Notes: generated by a model not told the origin, from the sequence alone. Shown: positions 53,741-62,889, counted from the stretch's first letter. The stretch: 64,000 nt of DNA from Candidatus Tisiphia endosymbiont of Nemotelus nigrinus (GCF_964026475.1 NZ_OZ032151.1:1-64000); one strand, 5' to 3'. Numbers and translations: made by a program.

Positions 53741-54838
53741 TTAAACATTAAACCTAAAATGTACCACATCCCCATCCTGCATTTTATATTCCTTCCCCTC
53801 TAAACGCATTTTACCCATTTCTTTGGCTTTTACTTCCCCATTAAACTTTATATAATCCTGATAGCTAATAACTTCAGCCCGGATAAAACCTTTCTCAAAA
53901 TCAGTATGAATAATCCCGGCTGCCTTGGGAGCCAGCGTACCATTACTAAAAGTCCAAGCATGGGTTTCTTTTGGGCCAACAGTAAAAAAGCTTTTTAGAT
54001 CTAATAAATTATACATTTCTTTTATAATTTTACTCAGCCCTGTTTCCACAAGCCCTATACTATTCAAGAACTCAATTTTTTCTTCTTTACTTTCCAAAAC
54101 TGCAATATCTGCTTCAATTTTTGACGAGATGAGAACATGTTTTGCTCCTTCTTCTTCAGCCTTTCTTGCTACAAGCTCAGTAAGTTTATTGCCAGTAATT
54201 GCATCATTTTCCAAGACATTACAAGCATATAAAACTGGCTTAGAAGTCAATAATTGCAATTGATCTAAAGCCTCTTTACTATAAGTCCCAATCATGCTAC
54301 GGACTGTTTTACCCATTGCGAGAGTTGCTTGAATTTCTTTTAATAATTCTACTTGCTCTTTTAAAGCTTTATCGCCTGTTTTCAAACGTTTTTCAGAATT
54401 TGTTAAGCGTTTTTCTACCGATTCAAGATCTGCTAAAATTAATTCTGTTTCTATTATCTCAGCATCATATATTGGATCGATCTTATTATGCACATGAGTA
54501 ATATCTACATCCTCAAAGCAACGTAGTACGTGCAAAATAGCATCAACCTCTCGTATGTGAGATAAAAACTTATTACCCAGTCCTTCACCTTTACTCGCCC
54601 CTTTTACCAAACCGGCAATATCGACAACTTCTATATAAGTAGGAATAATTTTAGTAGAATTAGCAATAGCTGCCAACTCATTTAGCCTATCATCCGGTAC
54701 TGATACTATAGCAGAATTTGGCTCTATAGTGCAGAAAGGATAATTAGCTGCTTCTGCTGCAATACTAGAAGTTAAAGCATTAAATAAAGTTGATTTTCCT
54801 ACATTTGGTAAACCAACAATACCACATCTTAGTGTCAT
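53741..54838 (-). CDS. ychF: Ribosome-binding ATPase YchF
   Basis: YchF is an Obg-family ATPase that binds ribosomes and modulates stress responses. The 365-residue protein has GLPNVGKSTLFNALT at the N-terminus, VDIAGLVKGASKGEGLGNKF, the NxxE-type segment YACNVLENDA that gives ATP preference over GTP, and a C-terminal TGS domain (KETHAWTFSNGTLAPKAAG, EYKMQDGDVVHFRFNV). The length is exact for the family. It overlaps the upstream GNAT gene by four bases. Confidence 0.97.
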   Translation of the reverse strand: MTLRCGIVGLPNVGKSTLFNALTSSIAAEAANYPFCTIEPNSAIVSVPDDRLNELAAIANSTKIIPTYIEVVDIAGLVKGASKGEGLGNKFLSHIREVDAILHVLRCFEDVDITHVHNKIDPIYDAEIIETELILADLESVEKRLTNSEKRLKTGDKALKEQVELLKEIQATLAMGKTVRSMIGTYSKEALDQLQLLTSKPVLYACNVLENDAITGNKLTELVARKAEEEGAKHVLISSKIEADIAVLESKEEKIEFLNSIGLVETGLSKIIKEMYNLLDLKSFFTVGPKETHAWTFSNGTLAPKAAGIIHTDFEKGFIRAEVISYQDYIKFNGEVKAKEMGKMRLEGKEYKMQDGDVVHFRFNV

Positions 54839-55260
54839 AAATCTTTCCTTAAATAATATCCTTCCGAATCTTTATCATATCCCCTTCTTGTAAACTCTAA
54901 TTTAAACCCTAATTTTTCATAAAATGGTCTGGCTTGCCAATCGGTAGTATTTAAAGTCATAAATTTACAATTACGTTCTCGTGCTAGATTTTCTGCCTTG
55001 GACATTAGTAAAGTACCGTGATTCTGACCTCGAAAATCTTCAGAAACCCATAACGTATCAACGTATAAACAACCATAAATAAGTACACCTTTTATACCAG
55101 CGACAAAGTTTTTATCATTATCAAAACACGAGAAGGAAAATGATTGGACAGCATCAAGACCCTTCTTGTTTTTAGCAAGTTCATCTAACCCATCCTGCAT
55201 TATCTTTGAATATTGTGCATCCATATCATCTGCATAGACACAAGTTAATTGTTGTTTCAT
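54835..55260 (-). CDS. GNAT family N-acetyltransferase
   Basis: The 141-residue protein has the acetyl-CoA motif LWVSEDFRGQNHGTLLMSKA and the C-terminal LNTTDWQARPFYEKLGFKLE of GNAT enzymes. The Q-N-H-G variant of motif A is also seen in small acetyltransferases of intracellular bacteria. The substrate is not known. It sits between pth and ychF, overlapping ychF by four bases (ATGA), so it is co-translated. Confidence 0.88.
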   Translation of the reverse strand: MKQQLTCVYADDMDAQYSKIMQDGLDELAKNKKGLDAVQSFSFSCFDNDKNFVAGIKGVLIYGCLYVDTLWVSEDFRGQNHGTLLMSKAENLARERNCKFMTLNTTDWQARPFYEKLGFKLEFTRRGYDKDSEGYYLRKDL

Positions 55261-55262
55261 AT

Positions 55263-55892
55263 TTAAACGATGCTCCTTTTAAACTCTTCCATTTCACCTG
55301 AAAGCAATAAATGGAAATTATTAATTATTACCTCAATGGAATTAACAATAATTTTATACTCTTCTTTAGAAAAAGCAGATAAGACGTAATCCGATACATC
55401 ATCTTTAGCAACCGGTCTTCCTACCCCAATTCTGATACGGTGATAATCATTTCCTATACACTGACCCAATGATTTTAGACCATTATGTCCACCACTACCA
55501 CCAGCCAATTTATATTTTATTCTACCAGTTTCTAAATCTATATCATCATGTAAAACGAAAATATTTGGTGGTTTGATATTATAGTAAGAACATATTGCTT
55601 GTACTGCTTTACCGGACAGATTCATGTAAGTCAGAGGCTTTGCTAATAGTAATTTATGCCCCTCTATTGTCCCTTGTGCAAGTTCTGCATGAAATTTAAC
55701 TTTGGTATTCCAAGAAATTTTATAATATTCTGATAAATAATCAATAGCTATGAAGCCAACATTATGGCGAGTATTTTGATATTCCTTGCCAGTATTTCCC
55801 AACCCTACAACAAGTATACTATTCTGCTTTGAAGGATTGGTTCCACCAATAATTGAGGGATATTCACACGTTTTTGATAGTGTCATTTTCAC
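55263..55892 (-). CDS. pth: Peptidyl-tRNA hydrolase with N-terminal extension
   Basis: Pth frees peptides from tRNAs that drop off the ribosome. The core has VVGLGNTGKEYQNTRHNVGF (catalytic His in TRHN), KPLTYMNLSGKAV, LHDDIDLETGRIKYKLAGGS with the conserved Asp, and GHNGLKS. The normal protein begins at about the VGLGN motif, but here 24 extra residues precede it (MKMTLSKTCEYPSIIGGTNP...). No closer ATG, GTG or TTG exists, so the extension must be translated or the start uses another codon. It is upstream of a repeat-bearing spacer, which may be the source. The rest of the protein is of normal length. Confidence 0.92.
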   Translation of the reverse strand: MKMTLSKTCEYPSIIGGTNPSKQNSILVVGLGNTGKEYQNTRHNVGFIAIDYLSEYYKISWNTKVKFHAELAQGTIEGHKLLLAKPLTYMNLSGKAVQAICSYYNIKPPNIFVLHDDIDLETGRIKYKLAGGSGGHNGLKSLGQCIGNDYHRIRIGVGRPVAKDDVSDYVLSAFSKEEYKIIVNSIEVIINNFHLLLSGEMEEFKRSIV

Positions 55893-55935
55893 GACCTTTT
55901 GTCATTCCGCAACTTTTTGTCAGCAAGGAAGCCGC

Positions 55936-56149
55936 CGTCATTGTCACTGCGAGGAGACCTAAGGTAGACAAAGCAATCCAAATTTAATCGTTTTCCTGGA
56001 TTGCTTCGTTGGCTCACGCCTACTCGCAATGACGAAAATACTTTTACCTAGGCGTCATTGCGAGAAGCCGCTTTAGCGGCGACGAAGCAATCCAAAGTGA
56101 CCAGAAATGGATTACTTCGTCGTAGCAATACTACTTCCTCGCAATGACG
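55936..56149. repeat. Two palindromic repeats in tandem
   Basis: The first hairpin spans about 55936-56034 (GTCATTGTCACTGCGAGGAG to CCTACTCGCAATGAC). The second spans 56053-56149 (GTCATTGCGAGAAGCCGCTT to TTCCTCGCAATGACG). They are joined by GAAAATACTTTTACCTAGGC, the same linker seen near 23196-23213. They occupy the pth-rplY spacer. Confidence 0.88.
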
Positions 56150-56175
56150 CCAACTACTTTAATGATGCCAGCTAA

Positions 56176-56787
56176 TTATTTTGTTTTCACTTCTTCAGTT
56201 GCAGTTTCTTCACTTTCTGCCTTACTACCTTTACGCCCAATGATAGTAGCAATAATAAAATCGTTTTTACTAGCTAGCTGAGTTCCTTCAGGTAATTTAA
56301 TGCCTTTAGCTTTTAAAGACTGACCTATTAGCATATTAGTAACATCAATATTAACATTTCTTGGTATATTATTGACATCACATAAAAGAGTTATAGTTCT
56401 TTTTATAATATTAAAGAACCCACCCCTTTTAACTCCCAAAGCTCTTTCTTTACCTTCATAAACTATTGGTACTTCCATCCTTTGGGTTTTTTCCTCTAAA
56501 TGGACAAAGTCAACATGCCTAACTATGTCAGTAATAGGATGCAATTCCACAGCTTTTGGTAACACTTTATGCGTTTTACTACCTACTTTAATTTGAACAA
56601 TTGTTGATATAAAGCCAGGTTTTCTATAATGCTTAGTTATTTCTTTCTCTTCAATAGAGACGGAAAGTGGCTCTTTATTTGCTCCATAAACCACAGCTGG
56701 AATCATACCTTTCCTGCGTAACTCTCTTGCGACTCCTGTCCCAAATTTCTCCCGCATTTCCGCTGCAAGTTCTAATAATTCACTCAT
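56176..56787 (-). CDS. rplY: 50S ribosomal protein L25/general stress protein Ctc
   Basis: L25 binds 5S rRNA. The 203-residue protein is the long CTC type: the N-terminal L25 domain (about 5-92, [40 protein letters not shown]) followed by the C-terminal TL5 domain (about 98-185, [20 protein letters not shown]). The C-terminal tail is Glu/Lys-rich ([12 protein letters not shown]). In many bacteria rplY and pth are adjacent, and that pairing is kept here. Confidence 0.94.
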   Translation of the reverse strand: MSELLELAAEMREKFGTGVARELRRKGMIPAVVYGANKEPLSVSIEEKEITKHYRKPGFISTIVQIKVGSKTHKVLPKAVELHPITDIVRHVDFVHLEEKTQRMEVPIVYEGKERALGVKRGGFFNIIKRTITLLCDVNNIPRNVNIDVTNMLIGQSLKAKGIKLPEGTQLASKNDFIIATIIGRKGSKAESEETATEEVKTK

Positions 56788-56923
56788 CTTTTTCTCCCAA
56801 GAGCTTTTAATAATACGGGGTAATGATAGTATTAAATGCTAAAAAATTCAAGTATTAATTTGACAAGATGCTTGACTATTGTTTACTATGGATATTCATA
56901 ATAAAGTTATAAGAGGGTATCGT

Positions 56924-59284
56924 ATGTCGAAAGATAAAGATCAACAAATAGAAACTGTTTTATTAAAAGAAGCAGATGCATTAACAAAGATGCAGGATGC
57001 TATAGGGGGGCTTCTAGAGGCTAATCAACGACTAGATAATAGTAGACAGCTAAAGGAAGAAGTGGATAGGTTAAAGAAAGAATCACCATCTTTACCTTGG
57101 TTTAAAAGACTTGTACATATTATTCCTCAAATAAAATATCTTTTTATAAAAAATGATGAACAAATTGCTGCAGAGAGGAGGGAAATAAACAGAGAGGTAC
57201 TCACATATGTTGACGGTACATTAAAGAGAATAGGAGAAAAATCTTCATCTTTACAAGTAGTCATAGATAAAGAATTACAAGCAGGTTTAGATAAGGTTCT
57301 TCAAAAAGATTTATTGCCAGAACAAATGGCAAAAGTAGCAGAATTACAAAAAGAATTAAACAGGTTGGCTGTATCCCAAGACAAATTTAGGGAGATTGTA
57401 CCAAAAGTTTATAATGCTAATGAAGCTGTAGCATTAATGCGAGAAAGAACCCAACTAACACAAATACAAAAAGACATAGCCAAGCTGGTAGATGCTAACG
57501 ATAAAGTTCAAGGGTTGCTTGCTATAAAGCAACAATTAGCAGCATTGCGACAAGAATTACCTGTAACTTGGCTAGAAAGCCTTAAACAAGTTGTAGCAAA
57601 AATCAAGCATGTTTTTGTAAGTACTCCGGCAGAAATTTTAAAAGAGACCGTAGCCAAAAACAATGCAGTCTTAAAAAATGTTGATAGTGCTTTAAAATTC
57701 ACTGGTAAGAACATAGAAGAGTCAACATTAGCTAGAAAAAATAAGTTACATAAAGAATTAGAGAATTTAAAAGGAAGGAAGCTATCAGAAGAGCAATTAG
57801 ACGCAGCAAACGCTTTAAGCAGTAAAATTGATTTGACTTTTTCCAAAGCAATTTCTGCTTCAGAACCATTACTTACTATGATTGGTCAAGAACCGGTTCA
57901 GTCTCAAGCCATCCACTCATCAATGCCTAATCCACGTCCAGTACCTCCACCACCTCCTTTAGCTAATGCGTCGTTACCGAACCAAGCTGCTCAGCAGCAA
58001 CAAGAGGTTACAACGTCAATACCTCCAGCACCACCGCTTCCTTCCGGTGGTCTACACGGTACTCAGCAAGCAGAGGCGGGTTCTATACAACCACGACCAA
58101 CACGTGAAGCACCTCCCCCCCCACCAACACGTACTACGTCGTTGCCGGATATAAACGTTCTGCAACCAGAGGAAAATACTAGACGAGCATCTATGTCGTC
58201 ACCGGTAAAACGTAAGGCTCCAGCAACACCTGCTGCAGCAATGCAGAATCCAAACACCCCGCAACCAGAGGTTGTAGCAGCAGTAGCACCTCCACTACCA
58301 CCTATACAGGCACCGGGTTTACAACAAGGGGTTCATCAAATAGAGGGATTTTCTTCTGTAGTAGCACCTCCACCATTACAACCTGCAGCAGATATTAATA
58401 TACCAGCAGTTCCAGCGGCTCCACCACCACCTCCTCCGCCACCACCGCCATCATCACACACACCTGGCGAGAAGCAAGCTGAAGTCGCTCCACCGCCTCC
58501 TCCTCCGCCACTACCACCTGGTCAAGCTCAGAACCAAACAGAAGAGCAAGGGAATCGTCAGGCATTAGATTTAGAGGCAATTGCTGCAGGAGTGACGCTA
58601 AAGAAAGTAGCACCTGAAGAAAAACAACCAGTAACATCTGAGAATACAAAAACAGTAGATAAAAGTGATCTATTTGCTGAAATTAGGGGGGGTGGATTCA
58701 AACTAAAGTCAGCACAGGATAGAACACTAAAGCAACAAGTAAAGGACGAAGGAGATAAAGGAGCAGGGTCAACGGCTGAAGTACTGAAGAAAGCAATGGC
58801 TAATATATATCGAGCAACACACGGAGAAGATGATGATGACGATGAACAACAGCAAGATAATATGAGGCTTATTAAAGAGGATATTGTGAAGTTTATTGGC
58901 AATGCAAAGGTCGATGGAGATAGTCTTATTAATGAACTTCATAATAAATTTCCGGATGCTAAGAATATTAATAGCAAAGAAGAGCTAGTTGCATTTGTTA
59001 ATAAAGATATTGATGAATGGGACGATGAGGTTGAGTTTAACAAACAAGGAAAAATCATCGAAAAGTTAGAGAAAATTAAAGAGAAGCATGACGCAGGTAC
59101 CCTTGACTTATCAACCAAACCTGCTGTCGATGCACTAAAGGGAGAAATCCATACAGATGTGGTAGAAAAAGCAAAAGTTATTGGACAAAATATCCAGAAG
59201 ACTGAGACTGTTGCAGGACAAACCAAACCACCGCTTCCTCCAGCTCCTCCCCCTAAAACTCGACCTGCAGGAAGTCAGCGTTAA
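56924..59284 (+). CDS. rickA: RickA-like WH2 actin nucleator with duplicated N-terminal module
   Basis: RickA activates host Arp2/3 for actin-based movement of several rickettsiae. The ATG at 56924 has AAGAGGG eight bases upstream; the frame runs back to a TTG at 56879. Residues 1-150 hold a module (PWFKRLVHIIPQIKYLFIK) that matches the RickA N-terminus as I remember it. A second module at about 170-310 (TWLESLKQVVAKIKHVFVST) repeats it. Proline-rich tracts fill about 340-540. Two WH2-like motifs follow (LDLEAIAAGVTLKKV near 548 and DLFAEIRGGGFKLKS near 579), then acidic GEDDDDDEQQQ near 634. Known RickA proteins are about 500 residues and end soon after the acidic segment. Here 150 more residues follow, with DIDEWDDEVE at 695 and a final PPLPPAPPPK. 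Actin activity is inferred. Confidence 0.82.
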   Translation: MSKDKDQQIETVLLKEADALTKMQDAIGGLLEANQRLDNSRQLKEEVDRLKKESPSLPWFKRLVHIIPQIKYLFIKNDEQIAAERREINREVLTYVDGTLKRIGEKSSSLQVVIDKELQAGLDKVLQKDLLPEQMAKVAELQKELNRLAVSQDKFREIVPKVYNANEAVALMRERTQLTQIQKDIAKLVDANDKVQGLLAIKQQLAALRQELPVTWLESLKQVVAKIKHVFVSTPAEILKETVAKNNAVLKNVDSALKFTGKNIEESTLARKNKLHKELENLKGRKLSEEQLDAANALSSKIDLTFSKAISASEPLLTMIGQEPVQSQAIHSSMPNPRPVPPPPPLANASLPNQAAQQQQEVTTSIPPAPPLPSGGLHGTQQAEAGSIQPRPTREAPPPPPTRTTSLPDINVLQPEENTRRASMSSPVKRKAPATPAAAMQNPNTPQPEVVAAVAPPLPPIQAPGLQQGVHQIEGFSSVVAPPPLQPAADINIPAVPAAPPPPPPPPPPSSHTPGEKQAEVAPPPPPPPLPPGQAQNQTEEQGNRQALDLEAIAAGVTLKKVAPEEKQPVTSENTKTVDKSDLFAEIRGGGFKLKSAQDRTLKQQVKDEGDKGAGSTAEVLKKAMANIYRATHGEDDDDDEQQQDNMRLIKEDIVKFIGNAKVDGDSLINELHNKFPDAKNINSKEELVAFVNKDIDEWDDEVEFNKQGKIIEKLEKIKEKHDAGTLDLSTKPAVDALKGEIHTDVVEKAKVIGQNIQKTETVAGQTKPPLPPAPPPKTRPAGSQR

Positions 59285-59342
59285 GGGGTTACAACCACAA
59301 CTGTCGAAAGTTATAAGAGGAAACGGTTTTAAGTAGGGTAAC

Positions 59343-59433
59343 GTCATTGCGAGAAGACCGAAGGTCGACGAAGCAATCCATAAAAGTAACCATAAGTGGA
59401 TTGCTTCGTCGGCTTACGCCTTCTCGCAATGAT
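59343..59433. repeat. Palindromic repeat after the rickA-like gene
   Basis: GTCATTGCGAGAAGACCGAA with GGTCGACGAAGCAATCC faces GGATTGCTTCGTCGGCTTAC and CTTCTCGCAATGA. It is preceded by CAACTGTCGAAAGTTATAAG and followed by GGCATGGATTCCGTCCAAAC, the same outer modules seen around 40129-40370. Confidence 0.88.
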
Positions 59434-59592
59434 GGCATGGATTCCGTCCAAACCTATCAATGGACTTCGTCCATATATGACGCCTGGGGCTTGTGTACTA
59501 TTCACAATAATGAGCTTGTACTTGTCTACAATTTTTAAATTGCTAAGGGTTAAGTGTAAGGTAATAATATAACCAAGAGGGCTATTTTGCTC

Positions 59593-59621
59593 TTGACTAT
59601 TTGTTGACTTACTTTTATTAT
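59593..59621 (+). promoter_or_regulatory. Sigma-70-like promoter of rpmG-rpsP
   Basis: TTGACT at 59593-59598 and TATTAT at 59616-59621 are separated by exactly 17 bases, 41 bases before the rpmG start. Both boxes are close to consensus for a vegetative promoter. This is a prediction from sequence only. Confidence 0.6.
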
Positions 59622-59661
59622 AATCGACAATTTGTAAATAATACAAAAAGGTTTGATAGTC

Positions 59662-59832
59662 GTGGCTAAAAAAAATAAGAATGTTTTGGTAAGGCTTGTT
59701 AGTACAGCTGGTACAGGGTATTTTCTAGTAAAGAAACGTAACCCTAAAACCCAAACTGAGAAGTTAGCATTTAAGAAATATGATCCGGTAGTTAGGAAAC
59801 ATGTTCCTTTTAAAGAAGAAAAGATTAAGTAG
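59662..59832 (+). CDS. rpmG: 50S ribosomal protein L33
   Basis: A 56-residue frame begins at a GTG at 59662 and reads [40 protein letters not shown], then [15 protein letters not shown]. This is L33 of the Cys-less type common in alphaproteobacteria; the zinc-binding CxxC pairs are absent. The GTG is preceded by AAAAGGTTTGATAGTC. It is 16 bases ahead of the rpsP ATG in the same direction, so the two ribosomal genes form a small operon. Confidence 0.92.
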   Translation: MAKKNKNVLVRLVSTAGTGYFLVKKRNPKTQTEKLAFKKYDPVVRKHVPFKEEKIK

Positions 59833-59848
59833 TGAAATAGTAGGGTAT

Positions 59849-60184
59849 ATGGCAACAAAAATTCGTTTGGCAAGAGGTGGAGCAAAGAAACGTCCTCATT
59901 ATAGAGTGGTTGTAGCAAATGCAACGGCTCCTAGAGATGGTGACTTTTTGGAAAAGGTAGGTACTTATAATCCTATGCTTGTCAAAGGTGATGTAAATCG
60001 TGTAATTCTAAAATCTGATCGTATAGAGTATTGGTTAAGTACTGGTGCTCAACCTACAGATCGTGTTGCTAGATTTATTGAAGAAGCTGGTATAGCACTC
60101 CCAGCATCGATCAAAAAGAAAATGGAAATAAAAATTAAGAATCGTAAAATAAAACCTCCTAAGAAAGAGTCAAAAAAAGCTTAA
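59849..60184 (+). CDS. rpsP: 30S ribosomal protein S16
   Basis: The protein is 111 residues from the ATG at 59849 ([20 protein letters not shown]). The frame also extends upstream to 59801, but that part overlaps rpmG. The S16 stretches [20 protein letters not shown] and [20 protein letters not shown] are clear. The C-terminus is a Lys-rich tail ([15 protein letters not shown]) longer than E. coli S16 (82 residues) and usual for alphaproteobacteria. It follows rpmG closely. Confidence 0.95.
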   Translation: MATKIRLARGGAKKRPHYRVVVANATAPRDGDFLEKVGTYNPMLVKGDVNRVILKSDRIEYWLSTGAQPTDRVARFIEEAGIALPASIKKKMEIKIKNRKIKPPKKESKKA

Positions 60185-60192
60185 GTAACATG

Positions 60193-60237
60193 CCGTCATT
60201 GCGAGAAGCCACTTTAGTGGCTACGAAGCAATCCACG
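60193..60237. repeat. Left half of a palindromic repeat
   Basis: GTCATTGCGAGAAGCCACTT with GTGGCTACGAAGCAATCCAC is a single half-unit; the right arm is missing and replaced by AT-rich sequence ahead of tRNA-Thr. Confidence 0.8.
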
Positions 60238-60288
60238 AAAATTAATATAAGTAATGACATTAAAAGTCACACGAGTTTTTTCTTATTT

Positions 60289-60363
60289 GCCGGATTAGCT
60301 CAGTGGTAGAGCAACCGCCTTGTAAGCGGTAGGTCGTCAGTTCAAATCCGACATCCGGCACCA
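60289..60363 (+). tRNA. tRNA-Thr (anticodon TGT)
   Basis: The acceptor arms GCCGGAT and ATCCGGC pair, the D-arm is GCTCAGTGGTAGAGC, the anticodon stem and loop is ACCGCCTTGTAAGCGGT with TGT, the variable loop AGGTC, and the T-arm GTCAG TTCAAAT CCGAC. A discriminator A and an encoded CCA complete 75 bases. The TGT anticodon reads ACA and, with wobble, other Thr codons. Confidence 0.96.
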
Positions 60364-60378
60364 GCAAATAACAAAATT

Positions 60379-62133
60379 ATGTTTGTAATACATAAGACAG
60401 TTCCTTGTAGATTTATCAACTACTTAAAGTTCTATAAATTAGATCTGGCAATTGTCATGTTGGCATTATTATGTGTGTCAATTTCATTGCTAGCAATAGG
60501 TGGGGCTTTCAGGCAGTTAATCGATAGCGGTTTAAAAGAAGATTATCTGCAATCAATCGATCAATCAATATCATATATTAGTGTTTTAATATTAGTTTTT
60601 AGTTTAGGCAGTTTTTTTCGTTCCTATTTCATCAATAATATTGCTGAAAAAATCGTGAGTACAATTAGGCAAGAAGCTTACAGTAATATAATTAATTTTG
60701 ATATTGCTTGTTTTGAGGAACTTAAAATTGGTGATATTATCTCTCGCCTGAATGTAGATATAGAGCTTATCTCTAAGTTGATTGTCAATTTTCTCTCGTT
60801 TTTTGTTCGTAACTCAATAATGTTAATTGGTGGAATTATCTTAATGTTCTATCAGAGTCCTAAACTCGCTGCGATTGTCATTATTATTATACCATTATTA
60901 TTGCTACCACTAATAAGATTTGGCAAATATGTACGAAATTTATCAAAAAATGTTCTCAAATCACAAGCCAATATTACCGCTAATTTAGAAGAGAGTGTAT
61001 CAAATATTCGTGCAATACAAGCTTTTAATCAGCAGACAAATAAAATAGCAGCTTTCAATCAGCAAATTTCTGATTATTCACAACATGCGGCAAATCGATT
61101 AAAAATCCGTTCGGCATTTTTTGCTTTGGCTATTTCAGTTATATTATTCTCTATCACTATAGTTATATGGATAGGTAGCAGAGATATAGTGCAGGGTCAT
61201 TTATCATCAGGTCAGATGATATCATTTATTTATTATGCTATCATTGCTGGTGTAAGTAGTGGAGGTATTTTTGAGCTTCTAAGTGAAGTACACTCATCTC
61301 TTGTAGCCTCGGAAAGGGTTTTTGCTCTTATAGATTATAGTGGCAAAAATCAACGTACAAATATTCCAATGAATGGTTATAAACTTCTTCCAGATCATTT
61401 GAGTATAGAGTTTGAGAATGTGAGCTTTGCCTACCCATCAAGGTTAAATAATTTAGTTATAGATGATCTTTTATTTAAGATAGAGCAAGGTAAGTTTATT
61501 GGTATAGTTGGCAGATCGGGTGCTGGAAAAAGTACCATTATGCAATTAATGTTAAAATTTTATTTTCCTGAGAAAGGAATAATTAGAATTGCTGGTCAAG
61601 ATATATCAAAGACTCAAGATCATCAGATAAGACGTAAGATTGCCCATGTTCCACAAGATTCAAGTATTTTTTCTGGTACGATTAGGTCAAATATCACCTT
61701 TGCTAAACCTGATGCAAGTATAGAAGAAATAATAGAAGCAGCGAATAACGTTGGAATAATGGATTTTGTCCAAAATCTTAAAGAAGGACTAGATACTGAA
61801 ATTGGTGAGAAGGGGATCAGATTATCTGGAGGACAAAAACAACGAATAGCTATCAGTAGGGCAATTCTATATAACCCAGAAATTTTACTCTTAGATGAAG
61901 CAATGAGTGCTTTAGATAGCGAGAATGAACAAAAATTACTGAATAAATTGCAAGAAATAATGAAAGGTAAAACTATATTATCGATTGCCCATCGTATTTC
62001 AAGTATAGAACAGGCTGATGAAATTCTGCTAATTGACCATGGAAAACTAATTGCCCGCGATACTCATGCTAGATTGCTAGAAAAATGTGAAATTTATAAA
62101 ATAATTTGCCAAGAACAATCAATAAATTTGTAG
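60379..62133 (+). CDS. ABC exporter with fused membrane and ATPase domains (MsbA-like)
   Basis: The 584-residue protein is a half-transporter that should work as a homodimer. The N-terminal 310 residues contain six membrane helices (VMLALLCVSISLLAIGGAFR, ISVLILVFSLGSFFRSYFI, NSIMLIGGIILMFYQ). The C-terminal ATPase has GRSGAGKSTIMQL, the Q-loop VPQDSSIFSGTIRSNI, the signature LSGGQKQRIAISRAI and LLDEAMSALDSENEQ. Similarity to MsbA and to exporters of the LPS/lipid or peptide type is clear; the substrate is not. It begins 16 bases after tRNA-Thr, so the gene may be read from the tRNA promoter. Confidence 0.88.
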   Translation: MFVIHKTVPCRFINYLKFYKLDLAIVMLALLCVSISLLAIGGAFRQLIDSGLKEDYLQSIDQSISYISVLILVFSLGSFFRSYFINNIAEKIVSTIRQEAYSNIINFDIACFEELKIGDIISRLNVDIELISKLIVNFLSFFVRNSIMLIGGIILMFYQSPKLAAIVIIIIPLLLLPLIRFGKYVRNLSKNVLKSQANITANLEESVSNIRAIQAFNQQTNKIAAFNQQISDYSQHAANRLKIRSAFFALAISVILFSITIVIWIGSRDIVQGHLSSGQMISFIYYAIIAGVSSGGIFELLSEVHSSLVASERVFALIDYSGKNQRTNIPMNGYKLLPDHLSIEFENVSFAYPSRLNNLVIDDLLFKIEQGKFIGIVGRSGAGKSTIMQLMLKFYFPEKGIIRIAGQDISKTQDHQIRRKIAHVPQDSSIFSGTIRSNITFAKPDASIEEIIEAANNVGIMDFVQNLKEGLDTEIGEKGIRLSGGQKQRIAISRAILYNPEILLLDEAMSALDSENEQKLLNKLQEIMKGKTILSIAHRISSIEQADEILLIDHGKLIARDTHARLLEKCEIYKIICQEQSINL

Positions 62134-62288
62134 AGATATAGATAACCCTTAGGGTATCCTGAGTCAATTAGAAAGGTAATTTATACAACTAATTCAGTTA
62201 AAAATTAACTATGTGACCAAAAAATGGACTATGCCCATTCCAAACTGGAATAAAGCTATGGTTCATTTGATGATTAAATTTGAGGATA

Positions 62289-62320
62289 GGCTTATCATAA
62301 TTTAAAGATATAAGTGTCTA
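62289..62320. repeat. 38-bp palindrome TAGACACTTATATC, copy 2 (left arm damaged)
   Basis: CATAATTTAAAGATATAAGTGTCTA matches the loop and right arm of the unit at 34023-34060 exactly. The left arm is reduced to GGCTTAT. It lies in the spacer upstream of the 3-methyladenine glycosylase gene. Confidence 0.75.
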
Positions 62321-62382
62321 GTTAATCTCAATAAAAAATGTTATAATAGCCAATCTCTTATATCTTTTTACAATAGGCTAAG

Positions 62383-62889
62383 ATGTCTACAATACTTCCA
62401 AAAACATTTTATGAAAGAAATACGCTTATTGTATCACAGGAACTACTTGGAAAGGTTCTGTGTTTTGGTAATATAGAAGCACGAATTATTGAAACAGAAG
62501 CTTATGTTGGAGAAGATGATCCCGCTTGTCATGCAGCCAAGGGGATAACGCCTCGTACAAGGCTTATGTATGGTCCTGCTGGTAATGCCTATATATATTT
62601 AATTTATGGTATGTATTATTGTTTAAATATAGTAACAGAAAAACTAGGGTTTCCAGCTGCTGTATTAATTAGAGGAGTGCATCAATATAAACCTTCACAA
62701 GTTTTACTTGATGGACCAGGTAAATTATGTCGTACCCTTGGAATTAATAAAACCCAAAATGGTCAAGATATGACTAGTAACAAATCCTTTTGTATTATTG
62801 ACGTAGGTAAAACTCCTCAATTTATTACTACCCCTAGAATCGGCATTAGCAAAGGTACCGACAAACTTTGGCGTTATTTAGTAATCTAA
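62383..62889 (+). CDS. DNA-3-methyladenine glycosylase (AAG/Mpg type)
   Basis: The enzyme removes alkylated purines for base-excision repair. The 168-residue protein has the AAG-family ARIIETEAYVGEDDPACHAA (with catalytic Glu), TPRTRLMYGPAGNAYIYLIY, YGMYYCLNIVTE, AAVLIRGVHQ, and DGPGKLCRTLGI. The end TPRIGISKGTDKLWRYLV is complete. The size is close to bacterial members (about 180-200), slightly short. Its last 12 bases overlap the end of the convergent gene at 62878. Confidence 0.93.
   Translation: MSTILPKTFYERNTLIVSQELLGKVLCFGNIEARIIETEAYVGEDDPACHAAKGITPRTRLMYGPAGNAYIYLIYGMYYCLNIVTEKLGFPAAVLIRGVHQYKPSQVLLDGPGKLCRTLGINKTQNGQDMTSNKSFCIIDVGKTPQFITTPRIGISKGTDKLWRYLVI

Noticed and set aside
57966-58902. 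Several frames on both strands within the proline-rich part of the rickA-like gene
   Set aside because: They follow from CCA/CCT-rich codons of the proline tracts and have no start site or family motif.
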